Shown here: positions 9,937-17,826 of the stretch, in pieces
Position numbering within the stretch: position 1 is the stretch's first letter
Layout of the letters: each line of letters opens with the position of its first letter
Assembly (NCBI GenBank): GCA_016937255.1
Contig: JAFGWG010000102.1
Coordinates: 1 to 54,739, forward strand
Length of the DNA: 54,739 bases
Origin: Bacteroidales bacterium
Lineage (GTDB): Bacteria; Bacteroidota; Bacteroidia; Bacteroidales; DTU049
Reading direction: 5' to 3'
Notes under the pieces: model-generated
The model's database searches: none
The model's input: the letters and a program-made list of their open reading frames with translations, nothing else
What the model was told of the DNA's origin: nothing
Translations under genes and position numbers: made by a program

Positions 9937-11691
9937 ATGTATCGAACACATCATTGCGGAGAACTGCGAATTGAAGATTGCGGACAAAAAGTTAAACTCG
10001 CCGGCTGGATACAGAGAATACGAGATCTGGGAGGCATGACATTTATAGATTTAAGAGATCGCTACGGAATTAGCCAGCTGGTTTTCAATATGGAAACCAA
10101 ATCAGATTTATGTAGCAAAGCACGTGCAGCGGGCCGGGAATTTGTTATTCAGATTTCGGGTAGCGTAGTAGAGCGAAGCAATAAAAATCAACAAATGCCA
10201 ACCGGGGATATTGAAATAGATGTAGACGAGCTCATCATTCTAAATAAAGCAGAAACTCCTCCATTTACAATTGAAGAAATAAGTGATGGAGGGGATGAAT
10301 TGCGCATGAAATATCGTTATCTCGATTTACGTCGTTCGCCACTTCAAAAAAACATTATTCTAAGGCATAAAATAGGTATTGAAATTAGAAAATACCTTAG
10401 TGATCTTGATTTTCTTGAAATCGAAACACCCTTTCTTATAAAAAGCACACCAGAGGGAGCTCGCGATTTTATTGTTCCTTCTCGATTAAACAGCAATGAG
10501 TTTTATGCATTGCCCCAGTCTCCTCAGACCTATAAACAATTGCTAATGGTCTCGGGATTTGACAAGTACTTTCAAATTGTACGATGCTTCCGTGATGAAG
10601 ATCTAAGAGCAGACCGTCAACCCGAATTTACACAAATTGACTGCGAAATGTCTTTTGTAGAACAAGAAGACATACTCAACACTTTTGAAGGGTTAACCCG
10701 TCATCTTCTTAAAGAAATTAAAGGAATTGAATGTGAAGAATTTATCCGCATGCCTTATTCTGAAGCCATGGCTAAATATGGATCTGACAAGCCTGATCTG
10801 CGTTTCGACATGCCACTGCATAATATAAGCAAGATAAGCAAAGGAAAAGGCTTTAAGGTTTTTGATGATGCAGAAGAGATTATTGCTCTGTCTGTGCCCG
10901 ATGCAGCCGAGTGGTCGAGAAAGCAGATTGACGCACTTACTGAATGGGTAAAACGACCTCAAATTGGTGCAAGTGGCCTCATTTGGATGAAATTTGAAAA
11001 AGATGGCACCATGAAAAGCTCTGTTGATAAATTTTTCAGTGAAGAAGATAAAAAAGAATGGATTGATGCCTGTGGAAGTAATGAAGGTGACATGATTCTA
11101 ATTTTAGCTGGAAATGAAAAACAAGTATTAAATGCTGCAGGAGAACTCAGACTTGAAATGGGAACACGCCTTAATTTAAGAGATCCAAAGAAATATGCTC
11201 CCCTTTGGGTTGTTGATTTTCCATTACTTGAATGGAATGAAGACGAGCAAAGATTTTTTGCCATGCACCACCCTTTCACTTCGCCAAGAAAAGAAGATAT
11301 GAGCAAACTAAAAAGCGCACCAGGAGATGTTCGTGCAAATGCTTATGATCTGGTAATAAACGGTGTGGAAATTGGTGGAGGCTCTATCCGTATTCATGAT
11401 AGGGAAATACAAATGCAAATGTTTGAAGCATTAGGATTTACTCCTGAAGAAGCTGAAGCCCAATTTGGGTTCCTTCTGGGGGCTTTCAAATACGGAGCCC
11501 CACCTCACGGAGGGATTGCCTTTGGGTTTGATCGGTTTACTGCTATTATGGCTGGGCAAAATAATATCCGCGATTTTATTGCCTTCCCAAAAAACAATAA
11601 CGGGCGCGATACCATGTCGGATGCTCCTTCTGCAGTTAGCTCAAAACAATTAGATGAATTATTGATTAAAATTATTCCTTCTCAGGAATAA
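9937..11691 (+). CDS. aspS: Aspartyl-tRNA synthetase
   Basis: The 584-residue protein is a class II aminoacyl-tRNA synthetase of bacterial AspRS length. An OB-fold anticodon-binding domain lies at about 1-110 ([23 protein letters not shown] is shared in pattern with the family). The catalytic core carries motif 2 ([18 protein letters not shown]) and motif 3 (GGIAFGFDR), with the bacterial GAD-type insertion between them. A weak -7-like box (TATTTTCG, 9913-9920) lies 16 bases upstream of the ATG. It is transcribed divergently from the OmpA/tadA pair. Its last 20 bases overlap the end of the convergent lipoprotein gene. Whether the enzyme is discriminating (Asp only) or also charges tRNA-Asn cannot be decided here. 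Confidence 0.97.
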   Translation: MYRTHHCGELRIEDCGQKVKLAGWIQRIRDLGGMTFIDLRDRYGISQLVFNMETKSDLCSKARAAGREFVIQISGSVVERSNKNQQMPTGDIEIDVDELIILNKAETPPFTIEEISDGGDELRMKYRYLDLRRSPLQKNIILRHKIGIEIRKYLSDLDFLEIETPFLIKSTPEGARDFIVPSRLNSNEFYALPQSPQTYKQLLMVSGFDKYFQIVRCFRDEDLRADRQPEFTQIDCEMSFVEQEDILNTFEGLTRHLLKEIKGIECEEFIRMPYSEAMAKYGSDKPDLRFDMPLHNISKISKGKGFKVFDDAEEIIALSVPDAAEWSRKQIDALTEWVKRPQIGASGLIWMKFEKDGTMKSSVDKFFSEEDKKEWIDACGSNEGDMILILAGNEKQVLNAAGELRLEMGTRLNLRDPKKYAPLWVVDFPLLEWNEDEQRFFAMHHPFTSPRKEDMSKLKSAPGDVRANAYDLVINGVEIGGGSIRIHDREIQMQMFEALGFTPEEAEAQFGFLLGAFKYGAPPHGGIAFGFDRFTAIMAGQNNIRDFIAFPKNNNGRDTMSDAPSAVSSKQLDELLIKIIPSQE

Positions 11692-12241
11692 GATCGTACT
11701 TACCGGCAAACTCTTTCATAATCTCATTCAGAACTGATACTCTCTCATTCAGCAATGAGTCTGCAGTATATGTCAGACTTAATATCTCTGTGTATTCTGC
11801 ATCATTTACCGGGAATTTGAAATTCGAAACTCGATCGCAAATTACTTTATATTCTTCATTGCTTACTTTCTCATAAGCCTGGCACAAATTCTTAGCAGGG
11901 CTGAGAATATCAAGTTTGTCATCAAATATCTCTGCAGAATCAATTCTGGCACACGACGTTGAAATTGTATTGAGTAAAGAATCATATCTAATAATTAAGA
12001 CTTTTGCTGAATCTTCAACCTGTTTTCTAGCATCTTTATCCCTTTTCAAAAGAGGCTTTTGCATTTCTCGCATAAGATATTGCAAACAAATGCCATAGGT
12101 ACTATCTGCTTCTACAATATTAGAAACGGAAATCAAAACAGTTTCATATAAGTTTTCGGCCTGCTGCTTTTCCTCATCAGAATATGAGCAAGAAATTAAC
12201 ACTGCCAGCAAAACAATCAAAGAAAGAAAAATTTTATTCAT
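11672..12241 (-). CDS. Putative helical lipoprotein of unknown function
   Basis: The ATG at 12241 gives 189 residues; a TTG three codons earlier is an unlikely start. The N-terminus is a lipoprotein signal with the lipobox LISC, placing the product in an outer or inner membrane leaflet. The mature part looks entirely helical, with alternating acidic and hydrophobic residues, ending [10 protein letters not shown] do not recognise the family. Its size, signal and helical, acidic character recall the three paralogues just upstream, so it could be a distant relative, but no clear sequence identity is visible by eye. The stop codon lies inside the 3' end of aspS on the other strand (20-base convergent overlap). 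Confidence 0.75.
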   Translation of the reverse strand: MNKIFLSLIVLLAVLISCSYSDEEKQQAENLYETVLISVSNIVEADSTYGICLQYLMREMQKPLLKRDKDARKQVEDSAKVLIIRYDSLLNTISTSCARIDSAEIFDDKLDILSPAKNLCQAYEKVSNEEYKVICDRVSNFKFPVNDAEYTEILSLTYTADSLLNERVSVLNEIMKEFAGKYDLIPEKE

Positions 12242-12278
12242 TAAAAACAAATTAATAAATGGCTAAACTGTTTTAATC

Positions 12279-12310
12279 AAAAAATGGCTGCCATAAGACA
12301 GCCATTTTTT
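12279..12310. terminator. Bidirectional rho-independent terminator
   Basis: AAAAAATGGCTG and CAGCCATTTTTT form a 12-bp perfect stem around an 8-base loop, with A and T tracts on both flanks, so it can act on either strand. It lies 17 bases after the stop of the minus-strand gene at 12327, whose transcript it most likely ends. Confidence 0.8.
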
Positions 12311-12326
12311 CGAAATAAATAATTTC

Positions 12327-12836
12327 TTAGTCACCAACGAGCTCAAAATTGTACTCAGCAGCAAAATCTTTCTGTGCATCAAGGAAAGCATCATTTGCTT
12401 CACCTTCTTTGTCGTCGATATCTTCAATTAGATTATCCCAATCGTCAAAATCCTGCTCAGTTAAATCTTCAGCATCTTTTGACCAAATGTCAATAAGATC
12501 TCTGTACTCATTTTTAGCAACATCGGTAAACTCAGTAAGAAGAGCAATCATTGCCTTACGGAAGGTATCGTTATCGTCGAAAGCTTCCATATCTTCATAT
12601 TCTTTCAAAGTTTTTTCCAGAAAATCAACATACTCATCATAAGCATCTTCGATTACATCGATATCACCATCTTCGGTAATAGCAGAAATGAGGTCGTCTT
12701 CAAGTTTCAACATAGCTTTCTGATCAGCTACAATTTCGTCGTTTTTAGCAATAGCATCCTCTGTTGTAGGTCCACAAGAGGTCATAGTCATAAGAAAAAC
12801 TACTGCTACTCCAAGGGTAAGAAAAATCTTTTTCAT
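12327..12836 (-). CDS. Acidic helical lipoprotein, paralogue 1 of a tandem family
   Basis: This 169-residue protein has a lipoprotein signal peptide with lipobox TSC (MTMTSCGPTT). The mature region is helical and very acidic. It shares a pattern with the next two copies: a DEI/DDIV element, LEDDLISAI, AYDEYVDFL, FRKA, EYRDLIDIW, EDLTEQDFDDWDNLI and a final AAEYNFEL. The function is unknown. NCBI uses the name 'LIC11966 family surface protein' for similar short surface lipoproteins; I make that link only from memory. A TATATTTG -7 box lies upstream and a strong terminator follows, so it may be its own transcription unit. It is the only lipidated member; the others have ordinary signal peptides. 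Confidence 0.85.
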   Translation of the reverse strand: MKKIFLTLGVAVVFLMTMTSCGPTTEDAIAKNDEIVADQKAMLKLEDDLISAITEDGDIDVIEDAYDEYVDFLEKTLKEYEDMEAFDDNDTFRKAMIALLTEFTDVAKNEYRDLIDIWSKDAEDLTEQDFDDWDNLIEDIDDKEGEANDAFLDAQKDFAAEYNFELVGD

Positions 12837-12871
12837 TTTCGGATTTTTTGTTAATAATGGTTTTTACGGTT

Positions 12872-12879
12872 CAAATATA
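12872..12879 (-). promoter_or_regulatory. Candidate -7 box (TATATTTG) for paralogue 1
   Basis: The minus strand reads TATATTTG, an exact TAnnTTTG match, 35 bases before the ATG at 12836. A TCTG about 20 bases further upstream may serve as a weak -33 element. Confidence 0.55.
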
Positions 12880-12937
12880 TAAAAAAAATACTCTTCTCGC
12901 AGATATTTTAGTTAAATCTGACAATTAAAAGGCCTAA

Positions 12938-13432
12938 CTAATCATTTAATGAAAATTTATATTGCTTTGCAAAATCATTTTGCTTTTCCAAAAAGGCATT
13001 GTTGCTTTTCACCTCCTTGCTTTCAATTATTTCTATCAACTCATCCCATCTGTTAAAATCTTCTTCAGTCAAATCATCTTCAGGTTTAAACCAGATTTTG
13101 AGAATTTCTGCATATTCAATTGTCGCAACATCTCTAAATGCGTAGAGTAAGTCAAGATATGCTTTACGGAATATATCTTTACGATCAAACTTTGTAAGTC
13201 CTTCGTAATAATTTATGGCTTCATTTAAAAACGTCAAATAATCAACATAGGCAACAGCAATAGTATCAATGGCTCCATTATCTGTTATCGCACTTACTAA
13301 CTCATCTTCAAGAGAAAGCATCATGATCTGACTGGCTACAATATCATCATTCCATTTAATAGCTTCATCAACTGTTTGAGCCTGAGCAGTAAAAATCGAA
13401 AAGCAAAAAAACATTGTCAATAAATATTTCAT
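12938..13432 (-). CDS. Secreted acidic helical protein, paralogue 2 of a tandem family
   Basis: The 164-residue product begins with a signal peptide ending TAQAQ, suited to signal peptidase I rather than lipidation. The mature part starts TVDEAIKWNDDIVASQ and carries the family pattern LEDELVSAI, DYLTFLN, FRKAYLDLL, EYAEILKIW, DDLTEEDFNRWDELI, KQYKFSLND. It is clearly homologous to the genes on both sides, so the cluster arose by tandem duplication. No TAnnTTTG box is seen in the short gap upstream; the gap instead holds the hairpin terminator of copy 3. No function can be assigned. A periplasmic or surface location is inferred from the signal. Confidence 0.83.
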   Translation of the reverse strand: MKYLLTMFFCFSIFTAQAQTVDEAIKWNDDIVASQIMMLSLEDELVSAITDNGAIDTIAVAYVDYLTFLNEAINYYEGLTKFDRKDIFRKAYLDLLYAFRDVATIEYAEILKIWFKPEDDLTEEDFNRWDELIEIIESKEVKSNNAFLEKQNDFAKQYKFSLND

Positions 13433-13460
13433 AATAATTGAATTTAGTTAATAAGAAAAT

Positions 13461-13487
13461 GCACAGGCTTTAATGCAAAACCTGTGC
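13461..13487 (-). terminator. Hairpin terminator after the frameshifted paralogue 3
   Basis: GCACAGG and CCTGTGC form a 7-bp stem, and on the minus strand ATTTTCTTATT follows. It lies 23 bases beyond the stop codon at 13510. Confidence 0.6.
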
Positions 13488-13509
13488 AAATTTAATATTG
13501 TTTACGATT

Positions 13510-14002
13510 TTAATCGCCCAATGAAAAACCATACTGAGCCGCAAATTGCTTCTGAGCTTCAAGGAAATTATCATTGCTTTCTCCTTCTACTTTATCAATC
13601 TCAGCAATTAAAACATCCCACCTATCATAATCAGAATCTGACAAATCATCTGCAGGCTTCAGATAGATATAAATCAATTCAGCATATTCGTTTGCCGCGA
13701 TTTCTTTAAACTCACTCAATAACTTTATTATCGCTTTTCTAAAAGTATCCTTAGTATCGAAAGGATCCTCATCTGCATAATAATCAATAGCAACATTAAT
13801 GAAAGTAAGGTAATTAAAATACGCAACAGCAATTGAATCTGTTGATTTATCTTCAGCAATTGCAGAAATTAAATCATCCTCATAGGAGCAATACTGACTG
13901 TGTCAACACAATATCATCATTCCATTCTATTGCTTCGTCAACGGTTTGTGCTGTTAATGCTGTAGCATACAACATAACAAACATAAAAATTAAGTTCTTC
14001 AT
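13510..14002 (-). pseudogene. Frameshifted paralogue 3 of the acidic helical protein family
   Basis: The ATG at 14002 opens MKNLIFMFVMLYATALTAQ, a good signal peptide, followed by TVDEAIEWNDDIVLTQSVLLL and then a stop near 13884. The rest of the family sequence continues in another frame: SYEDDLISAIAEDKST, then AVAYFNYLTFINVAI, FRKAIIKLL, EYAELIYIY, DDLSDSDYDRWDVLI and AAQYGFSLGD, ending at 13510. Aligned with copy 2 (QIMMLSLEDEL against QSVLL-SYEDDL), two bases appear to be missing near 13886. Apart from this the whole gene is intact, with no other stops and good conservation. It is either a very recent pseudogene, a phase-variable or programmed frameshift, or an assembly error. Confidence 0.8.
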
Positions 14003-14113
14003 AGGCACAATTGTTAGATTTGTAAGTAAAAATAAAAAACAATCATTTAGGCTCATTCTCTTTAACACTTTGTTAACGATAATAAAAATTAAATTCAGGA
14101 CTAAGAAATGTAG

Positions 14114-14121
14114 TACTTTTG
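14114..14121 (+). promoter_or_regulatory. Candidate -7 box (TACTTTTG) before the U32 gene
   Basis: TACTTTTG matches TAnnTTTG. A transcript from it would start near 14128, which favours the ATG at 14136 over the one at 14127 and implies a very short or absent leader. Confidence 0.5.
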
Positions 14122-14135
14122 CATAAATGTGTTTT

Positions 14136-15374
14136 ATGAACGTAGAAATAACAGCTCCTGTTGGCTCATTTGATTCGCTAATGAGCGCCCTTCAAAATGG
14201 TGCCGACTCTGTATATTTTGGCATTGGCAACCTGAATATGCGATCAGGATCGGCCGTAAATTTCACAGAAAATGATTTACCCAAAATAGTTCGTCTTTGT
14301 CGGGAGCATAATGCTAAAGCATATCTTGCATTAAATGTGGTAATCTTCGATGAGGAAATTGACAAAGTCTATCAAATATTGGCACAGGCAAAAGATGCTG
14401 GAATAGATGCTATTATTGCCACAGATATCAGCGTTTTAAATAAAGCCAAAGATCTTGGACTCGTTATTCACATGTCAACACAAAGCAATATCACAAACCA
14501 CAAGGCTGCAGAGTTTTTTTCTCAATGGGCCGACGTTATTGTGCTTTCAAGAGAAATGAATCTTGCTCAGGTACATGAGCTCAACGCACTCATTCTTGAT
14601 AAAAATATTTGTGGTCCATCTGGCAAACCCCTACGAATTGAGCTCTTTGCGCACGGTGCTCTTTGCATGGCCATTAGTGGAAAATGCTACCTAAGTCTTG
14701 ACAATATGAACAGCAGTGCCAATAGAGGTGCATGCACCCAGATTTGTCGCCGCCCATATAAAGTAACGGATCTTGAAGGCGGTGTGGAACTCGAAGTTGA
14801 CAATCAATACATCATGTCGCCTAAAGACCTTGCCACCCTATCCTTTCTTGATAAACTTGTGGAAGCAGGTGTTAGCATTTTGAAAATTGAAGGTCGCGGA
14901 CGTCCTGCAGAATATGTTGGAACAGTTATACGGGTTTATAAAGAAGCCCTCAAAGCAATAGAGGAAAACACCTATTCTCAGGAAAGAGTTACAGAATGGA
15001 TGGCAGAAGTGGGCAAGGTGTATAATCGTGGATTTTGGGAGGGGTATTATATGGGCAAAGTAATTGGTGAATGGAGTAAAAGGCATGGTTCTTCTGCGTC
15101 AAAATCCAAAGAATATATTGGACCCATCAATAATTATTTCAGCAATATCGGAGTGGCTGAAGCCAGAGCGGAGACAGGAGATGTATTTCCAGGGGAAGAA
15201 TACTTGATTACGGGTCCTACAACAGGCATTATTGAAGGCCATTTTGAAGAAATTCAAATTGATCATTCAGCCCAGGAAAAAGCTGAAAAAGGTCAACTTT
15301 TTGCATTCAGGGTACCGCGTTTGGCAAGAAGAGGAGACAAACTATACAGACGCATAGAAACCAACAGAGATTAA
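14136..15374 (+). CDS. U32 family peptidase / TrhP(YegQ)-like tRNA hydroxylation protein
   Basis: The product is about 412 residues from the ATG at 14136 (415 from 14127). It begins NVEITAPVGSFDSLMSALQNGADSVYFG in pattern, typical of the TIM-barrel U32 N-terminus. The U32 signature is present: ELFAHGALCMAISGKCYLS, followed by NRGACTQICRRPY with clustered cysteines. E. coli YegQ/TrhP of this family is needed for prephenate-dependent 5-hydroxyuridine in tRNA, RlhA acts on 23S rRNA, and other members were first called collagenases. Length and motifs favour the TrhP-like group, but the exact substrate is not certain. It stands alone, divergent from the acidic-protein cluster and convergent with the TonB genes. 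Confidence 0.85.
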   Translation: MNVEITAPVGSFDSLMSALQNGADSVYFGIGNLNMRSGSAVNFTENDLPKIVRLCREHNAKAYLALNVVIFDEEIDKVYQILAQAKDAGIDAIIATDISVLNKAKDLGLVIHMSTQSNITNHKAAEFFSQWADVIVLSREMNLAQVHELNALILDKNICGPSGKPLRIELFAHGALCMAISGKCYLSLDNMNSSANRGACTQICRRPYKVTDLEGGVELEVDNQYIMSPKDLATLSFLDKLVEAGVSILKIEGRGRPAEYVGTVIRVYKEALKAIEENTYSQERVTEWMAEVGKVYNRGFWEGYYMGKVIGEWSKRHGSSASKSKEYIGPINNYFSNIGVAEARAETGDVFPGEEYLITGPTTGIIEGHFEEIQIDHSAQEKAEKGQLFAFRVPRLARRGDKLYRRIETNRD

Positions 15375-15398
15375 TCCTCACCATCTAATAAATGTCTG

Positions 15399-15426
15399 CA
15401 AAAAATGCATCCTCGAAAGGATGCAT
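15399..15426 (-). terminator. Rho-independent terminator after the distal TonB gene
   Basis: ATGCATCCT and AGGATGCAT form a perfect 9-bp stem with a CGAA loop. On the minus strand TTTTTT follows directly. It lies 33 bases after the stop codon at 15460. Confidence 0.8.
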
Positions 15427-15459
15427 GGCGTTATATTGCATCAAGAATGGTTATCTAGA

Positions 15460-16137
15460 TTAGTGGAGAACAAACTTAACAGGCAGTGTAAACTGTACCC
15501 TTACAGGGCGACCCTGCTGATTGCCAGGGGTCCATCGAGGCATATTTCTTACTACTCGCATAGCTTCTTCATCACAACCACCACCAATACCTCTCAGTAA
15601 ACCAACATTGCTAATTGACCCATCAGTTTCAATTACAAAAGTTAAATGAACTGTTCCCTGAATACCAGTTTCTTTTGCAGCCATTGGATATTGGATATTA
15701 TGAGCTAAATATGAAAACATAGCATCATCTCCACCAGGAAACAAAGGCATATCTTCAACTACCCTATAAACTATTTTGTCATCACCAATATCTGGATCAT
15801 CAATAGGATCTTTTTTAACAGGAATATACTTTTTCGCTTCCTTTTTTTGATCATCCTCTACATTGATATCTACATCCTTCACATCTTTCTGATCATCTTC
15901 CACGGCTTTCACATCAGCTCTTTCCAGTTTCTTTTCCTGTTTCTTTTCCTGAACAACGGGTGGTAATTCATCTTCAATAAGTACAAAATCGGTACTCACA
16001 AAAACGTGATTACCCGAATCGAAAGATTTCCACTCAAAGGCAAATAAAACTACTGCCAGAGAAACAATCAATCCTGATTGGAAAAACAAAGACTTATATC
16101 TTTCCAGGTTTTTTCTTTTGTCTTTTTTTGCATTCAT
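15460..16137 (-). CDS. TonB-family energy transducer, copy B
   Basis: The 225-residue protein has a short cytoplasmic N-terminus, one membrane segment at about 18-35 (GLIVSLAVVLFAFEW), a charged linker rich in Asp, Lys and Glu, and a C-terminal TonB domain (MPLFPGGDDAM, YPMAAKETGIQGTVHLTF, VLRGIGGGCDEEA-like, PRWTPGNQQGRPVRVQFTLP). TonB couples the proton gradient through ExbBD to outer-membrane receptors. The linker has few prolines and is acidic, unlike the Pro-Lys linker of enterobacterial TonB. It is a close paralogue of the gene just upstream. The terminator between them at 16234-16263 suggests at least partly separate expression. Confidence 0.9.
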   Translation of the reverse strand: MNAKKDKRKNLERYKSLFFQSGLIVSLAVVLFAFEWKSFDSGNHVFVSTDFVLIEDELPPVVQEKKQEKKLERADVKAVEDDQKDVKDVDINVEDDQKKEAKKYIPVKKDPIDDPDIGDDKIVYRVVEDMPLFPGGDDAMFSYLAHNIQYPMAAKETGIQGTVHLTFVIETDGSISNVGLLRGIGGGCDEEAMRVVRNMPRWTPGNQQGRPVRVQFTLPVKFVLH

Positions 16138-16233
16138 AATAATTGGTTTTTAAGTTTATAATGCAATATAAATCAGACAGAAGCCCATTGCAACAGATCA
16201 TCTGTAAATGGCAGTTTACACTAAGTTTAAGGC

Positions 16234-16263
16234 AAAAAAAAACCGACCAGAGGTCGGTTTTTC
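16234..16263. terminator. Bidirectional terminator between the TonB paralogues
   Basis: AAAACCGACC and GGTCGGTTTT form a strong stem around a 3-base loop, with A and T tracts on both sides. It lies just after the stop of the TonB gene at 16279 on the minus strand. Confidence 0.8.
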
Positions 16264-16278
16264 ATTATCGAACAATTA

Positions 16279-16959
16279 TTATCCTTGCAATACAAATTTG
16301 ATCGGGAGGTTGAATTGCACACGAACAGGCTTTCCTCTTTGTTTTCCAGGAGCCCATCTAGGCATTTTTTTCACGACACGTACAGCTTCATCATCACAAC
16401 CACCACCAATTCCTCTTAAAACACGTGTATTTGAAATATTGCCATCGGGCTCTACAACAAAAGTAACAAATACCGTTCCTTGAATATTACTTTCTTTGGC
16501 CATTTGCGGATACACAATATTTTTCTGAAGATATTCAAACAGAGCTTCTTCGCCACCTGGGAAAGCTGGTTGTTCTTCAACTATAGTAAAAATCTCAGCT
16601 TCAACAATTACTGGCTCATCATCATCGATAGGAGCAACAAAATCGCCAACTTCAGAGTCTTGATCATCTTCTGCATTAATATCAAGATCATCCTCTACCT
16701 CAACATCATCTTCCACGATTTCCAACTCTGTGGTTGTTTTTTCAGGTTTTGGAGGTTCCGGCTCTTCCTGACGAGTAATTTCTGCTTGCTCTTCAGGGAT
16801 ATCAATAACCATCAGTTGATCCCAATCCTCACCACCGCCGTCAGTTTTCTTCCATTCAAATGCATAAAGAACTATTGCCAAAGAGAGAATTAAGCCACCT
16901 TGAAAAAGTAGTCCTTTAATTTTCTCCAGATCGTGTTTTGAATCTTTTTTAATTTCCAT
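16279..16959 (-). CDS. TonB-family energy transducer, copy A
   Basis: The 226-residue protein matches copy B over nearly its full length. It has an N-terminal membrane segment at about 20-36 (GLILSLAIVLYAFEW), a linker with a short Pro-rich patch (EEPEPPKPEK) then a strongly acidic stretch, and a TonB C-terminal domain (QPAFPGGEEALFEYL, YPQMAKESNIQGTVFVTF, PRWAPGKQRGKPVRVQFNLP). The final FVLQG mirrors FVLH in copy B. It lies downstream of the VanZ-like gene. TonB genes beside the gcvH/sprA cluster are, as I recall, common in Bacteroidota. It likely energises SusC-like or siderophore receptors; no receptor gene is in the window. Confidence 0.9.
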   Translation of the reverse strand: MEIKKDSKHDLEKIKGLLFQGGLILSLAIVLYAFEWKKTDGGGEDWDQLMVIDIPEEQAEITRQEEPEPPKPEKTTTELEIVEDDVEVEDDLDINAEDDQDSEVGDFVAPIDDDEPVIVEAEIFTIVEEQPAFPGGEEALFEYLQKNIVYPQMAKESNIQGTVFVTFVVEPDGNISNTRVLRGIGGGCDDEAVRVVKKMPRWAPGKQRGKPVRVQFNLPIKFVLQG

Positions 16960-16990
16960 GACAAATGTGTTTTATTCGTATAATTTCGCT

Positions 16991-17386
16991 TCAAAGATGA
17001 TAAAAATATTTCAAACATACAAGTGCAAACCAGCCAAATGCATCTCCGAATAAGTTAACGGTAAGATCCCAAGGGTCATAATTGCGATTAGGCACATATA
17101 ATCCCTGAAAAATTTCGAGCAAACTTGCATAAACAGCAACGATTAAAAAAACAACTACAAAAGCTTTGAAATAGTGTTTTTCATAATCTTTATATCTATG
17201 CCAAGCCAGATAAAGTAATACAGACATCAGGGCATAAACCCCAAAATGAACGACTTTATCAAGCATCAATCTGTCGAACCAATTAAACTTTGGCAAAGAA
17301 CTACCGGGCATTGCCATTAAAAAAGCAACTATCAGCATCCAAAGGATGGCCCACCTGAAATGTTTAAAAAATGATTTACTCGCCAA
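16991..17386 (-). CDS. VanZ-like family membrane protein
   Basis: The 131-residue protein has about four membrane segments (roughly 12-28, 45-62, 75-95, 108-127). The VanZ-like pattern is visible: DKVVHFGVYALMSVLL, then SLLEIFQGLYVPNR, then DLTVNLFGDAFGW. The original VanZ gives low-level teicoplanin resistance by an unknown route, but most short homologues are housekeeping genes of unknown role, and no resistance is implied here. The start overlaps the end of gcvH by 11 bases, so the two are cotranscribed. A VanZ-like gene after gcvH is part of the familiar neighbourhood of sprA. Confidence 0.85.
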   Translation of the reverse strand: MASKSFFKHFRWAILWMLIVAFLMAMPGSSLPKFNWFDRLMLDKVVHFGVYALMSVLLYLAWHRYKDYEKHYFKAFVVVFLIVAVYASLLEIFQGLYVPNRNYDPWDLTVNLFGDAFGWFALVCLKYFYHL

Positions 17387-17756
17387 TATGACCTTTATAG
17401 GTTTCGGCGTCCATCAGGTCGTTTATTTCTGAAGGATCTGACATTTTAACTTTAATCACCCAGCCATCGCCGTAAGGATCTTGGTTAATGAGATCTGGTG
17501 CATCCTGAAGTTTTTCGTTGAATTCAACAATTTCTCCACCTACAGGCATAAACATATCGCTAACAGTTTTTACTGCCTCAATTGTTCCAAAAGCATCTTC
17601 CTTTTCAATTTCTTCGCCTACAGTTTCCACCTCAACAAAAACAACATCTCCCAATTCTGATTGTGCAAAATCGGTAATGCCAACAAAGGCAAACTCGCCA
17701 TCCACTCTGATCCATTCATGATCTTGGGTGTACTTCAAATCGTCAGGTATTTTCAT
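17376..17756 (-). CDS. gcvH: Glycine cleavage system H protein
   Basis: The 126-residue product carries the lipoyl domain of the H protein, which shuttles the aminomethyl group between the P and T proteins of glycine cleavage. The lipoylated lysine is Lys63 in TIEAVKTVSDM. The family start KYTQDHEWI is present at residues 9-17, and GDVVFVEVE precedes the swinging lysine. Length matches the family (about 125-130). No gcvP or gcvT is in the window; in Bacteroidota gcvH often stands alone beside sprA. It overlaps the VanZ-like gene. A TAAATTTG box upstream may provide its own promoter. Confidence 0.95.
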   Translation of the reverse strand: MKIPDDLKYTQDHEWIRVDGEFAFVGITDFAQSELGDVVFVEVETVGEEIEKEDAFGTIEAVKTVSDMFMPVGGEIVEFNEKLQDAPDLINQDPYGDGWVIKVKMSDPSEINDLMDAETYKGHIGE

Positions 17757-17789
17757 TTTCTATGTAATTTGTTTTTTAATTTTCGAGCC

Positions 17790-17797
17790 CAAATTTA
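17790..17797 (-). promoter_or_regulatory. Candidate -7 box (TAAATTTG) for gcvH
   Basis: The minus strand reads TAAATTTG, an exact TAnnTTTG match, 33 bases before the gcvH ATG in the sprA-gcvH gap. No convincing -33 element is seen. Confidence 0.45.
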
Positions 17798-17826
17798 CAT
17801 CATTTTTTCATTTAAAAAAAATTTCC

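Noticed and set aside
13880-14068. 62-codon ORF as an independent gene
   Set aside because: It is the N-terminal part of paralogue 3 before the frameshift, with a spurious extension upstream of the ATG at 14002.
16991-17386. Antibiotic resistance gene (VanZ)
   Set aside because: Short VanZ-like proteins next to gcvH are common housekeeping genes; no other van genes are present.
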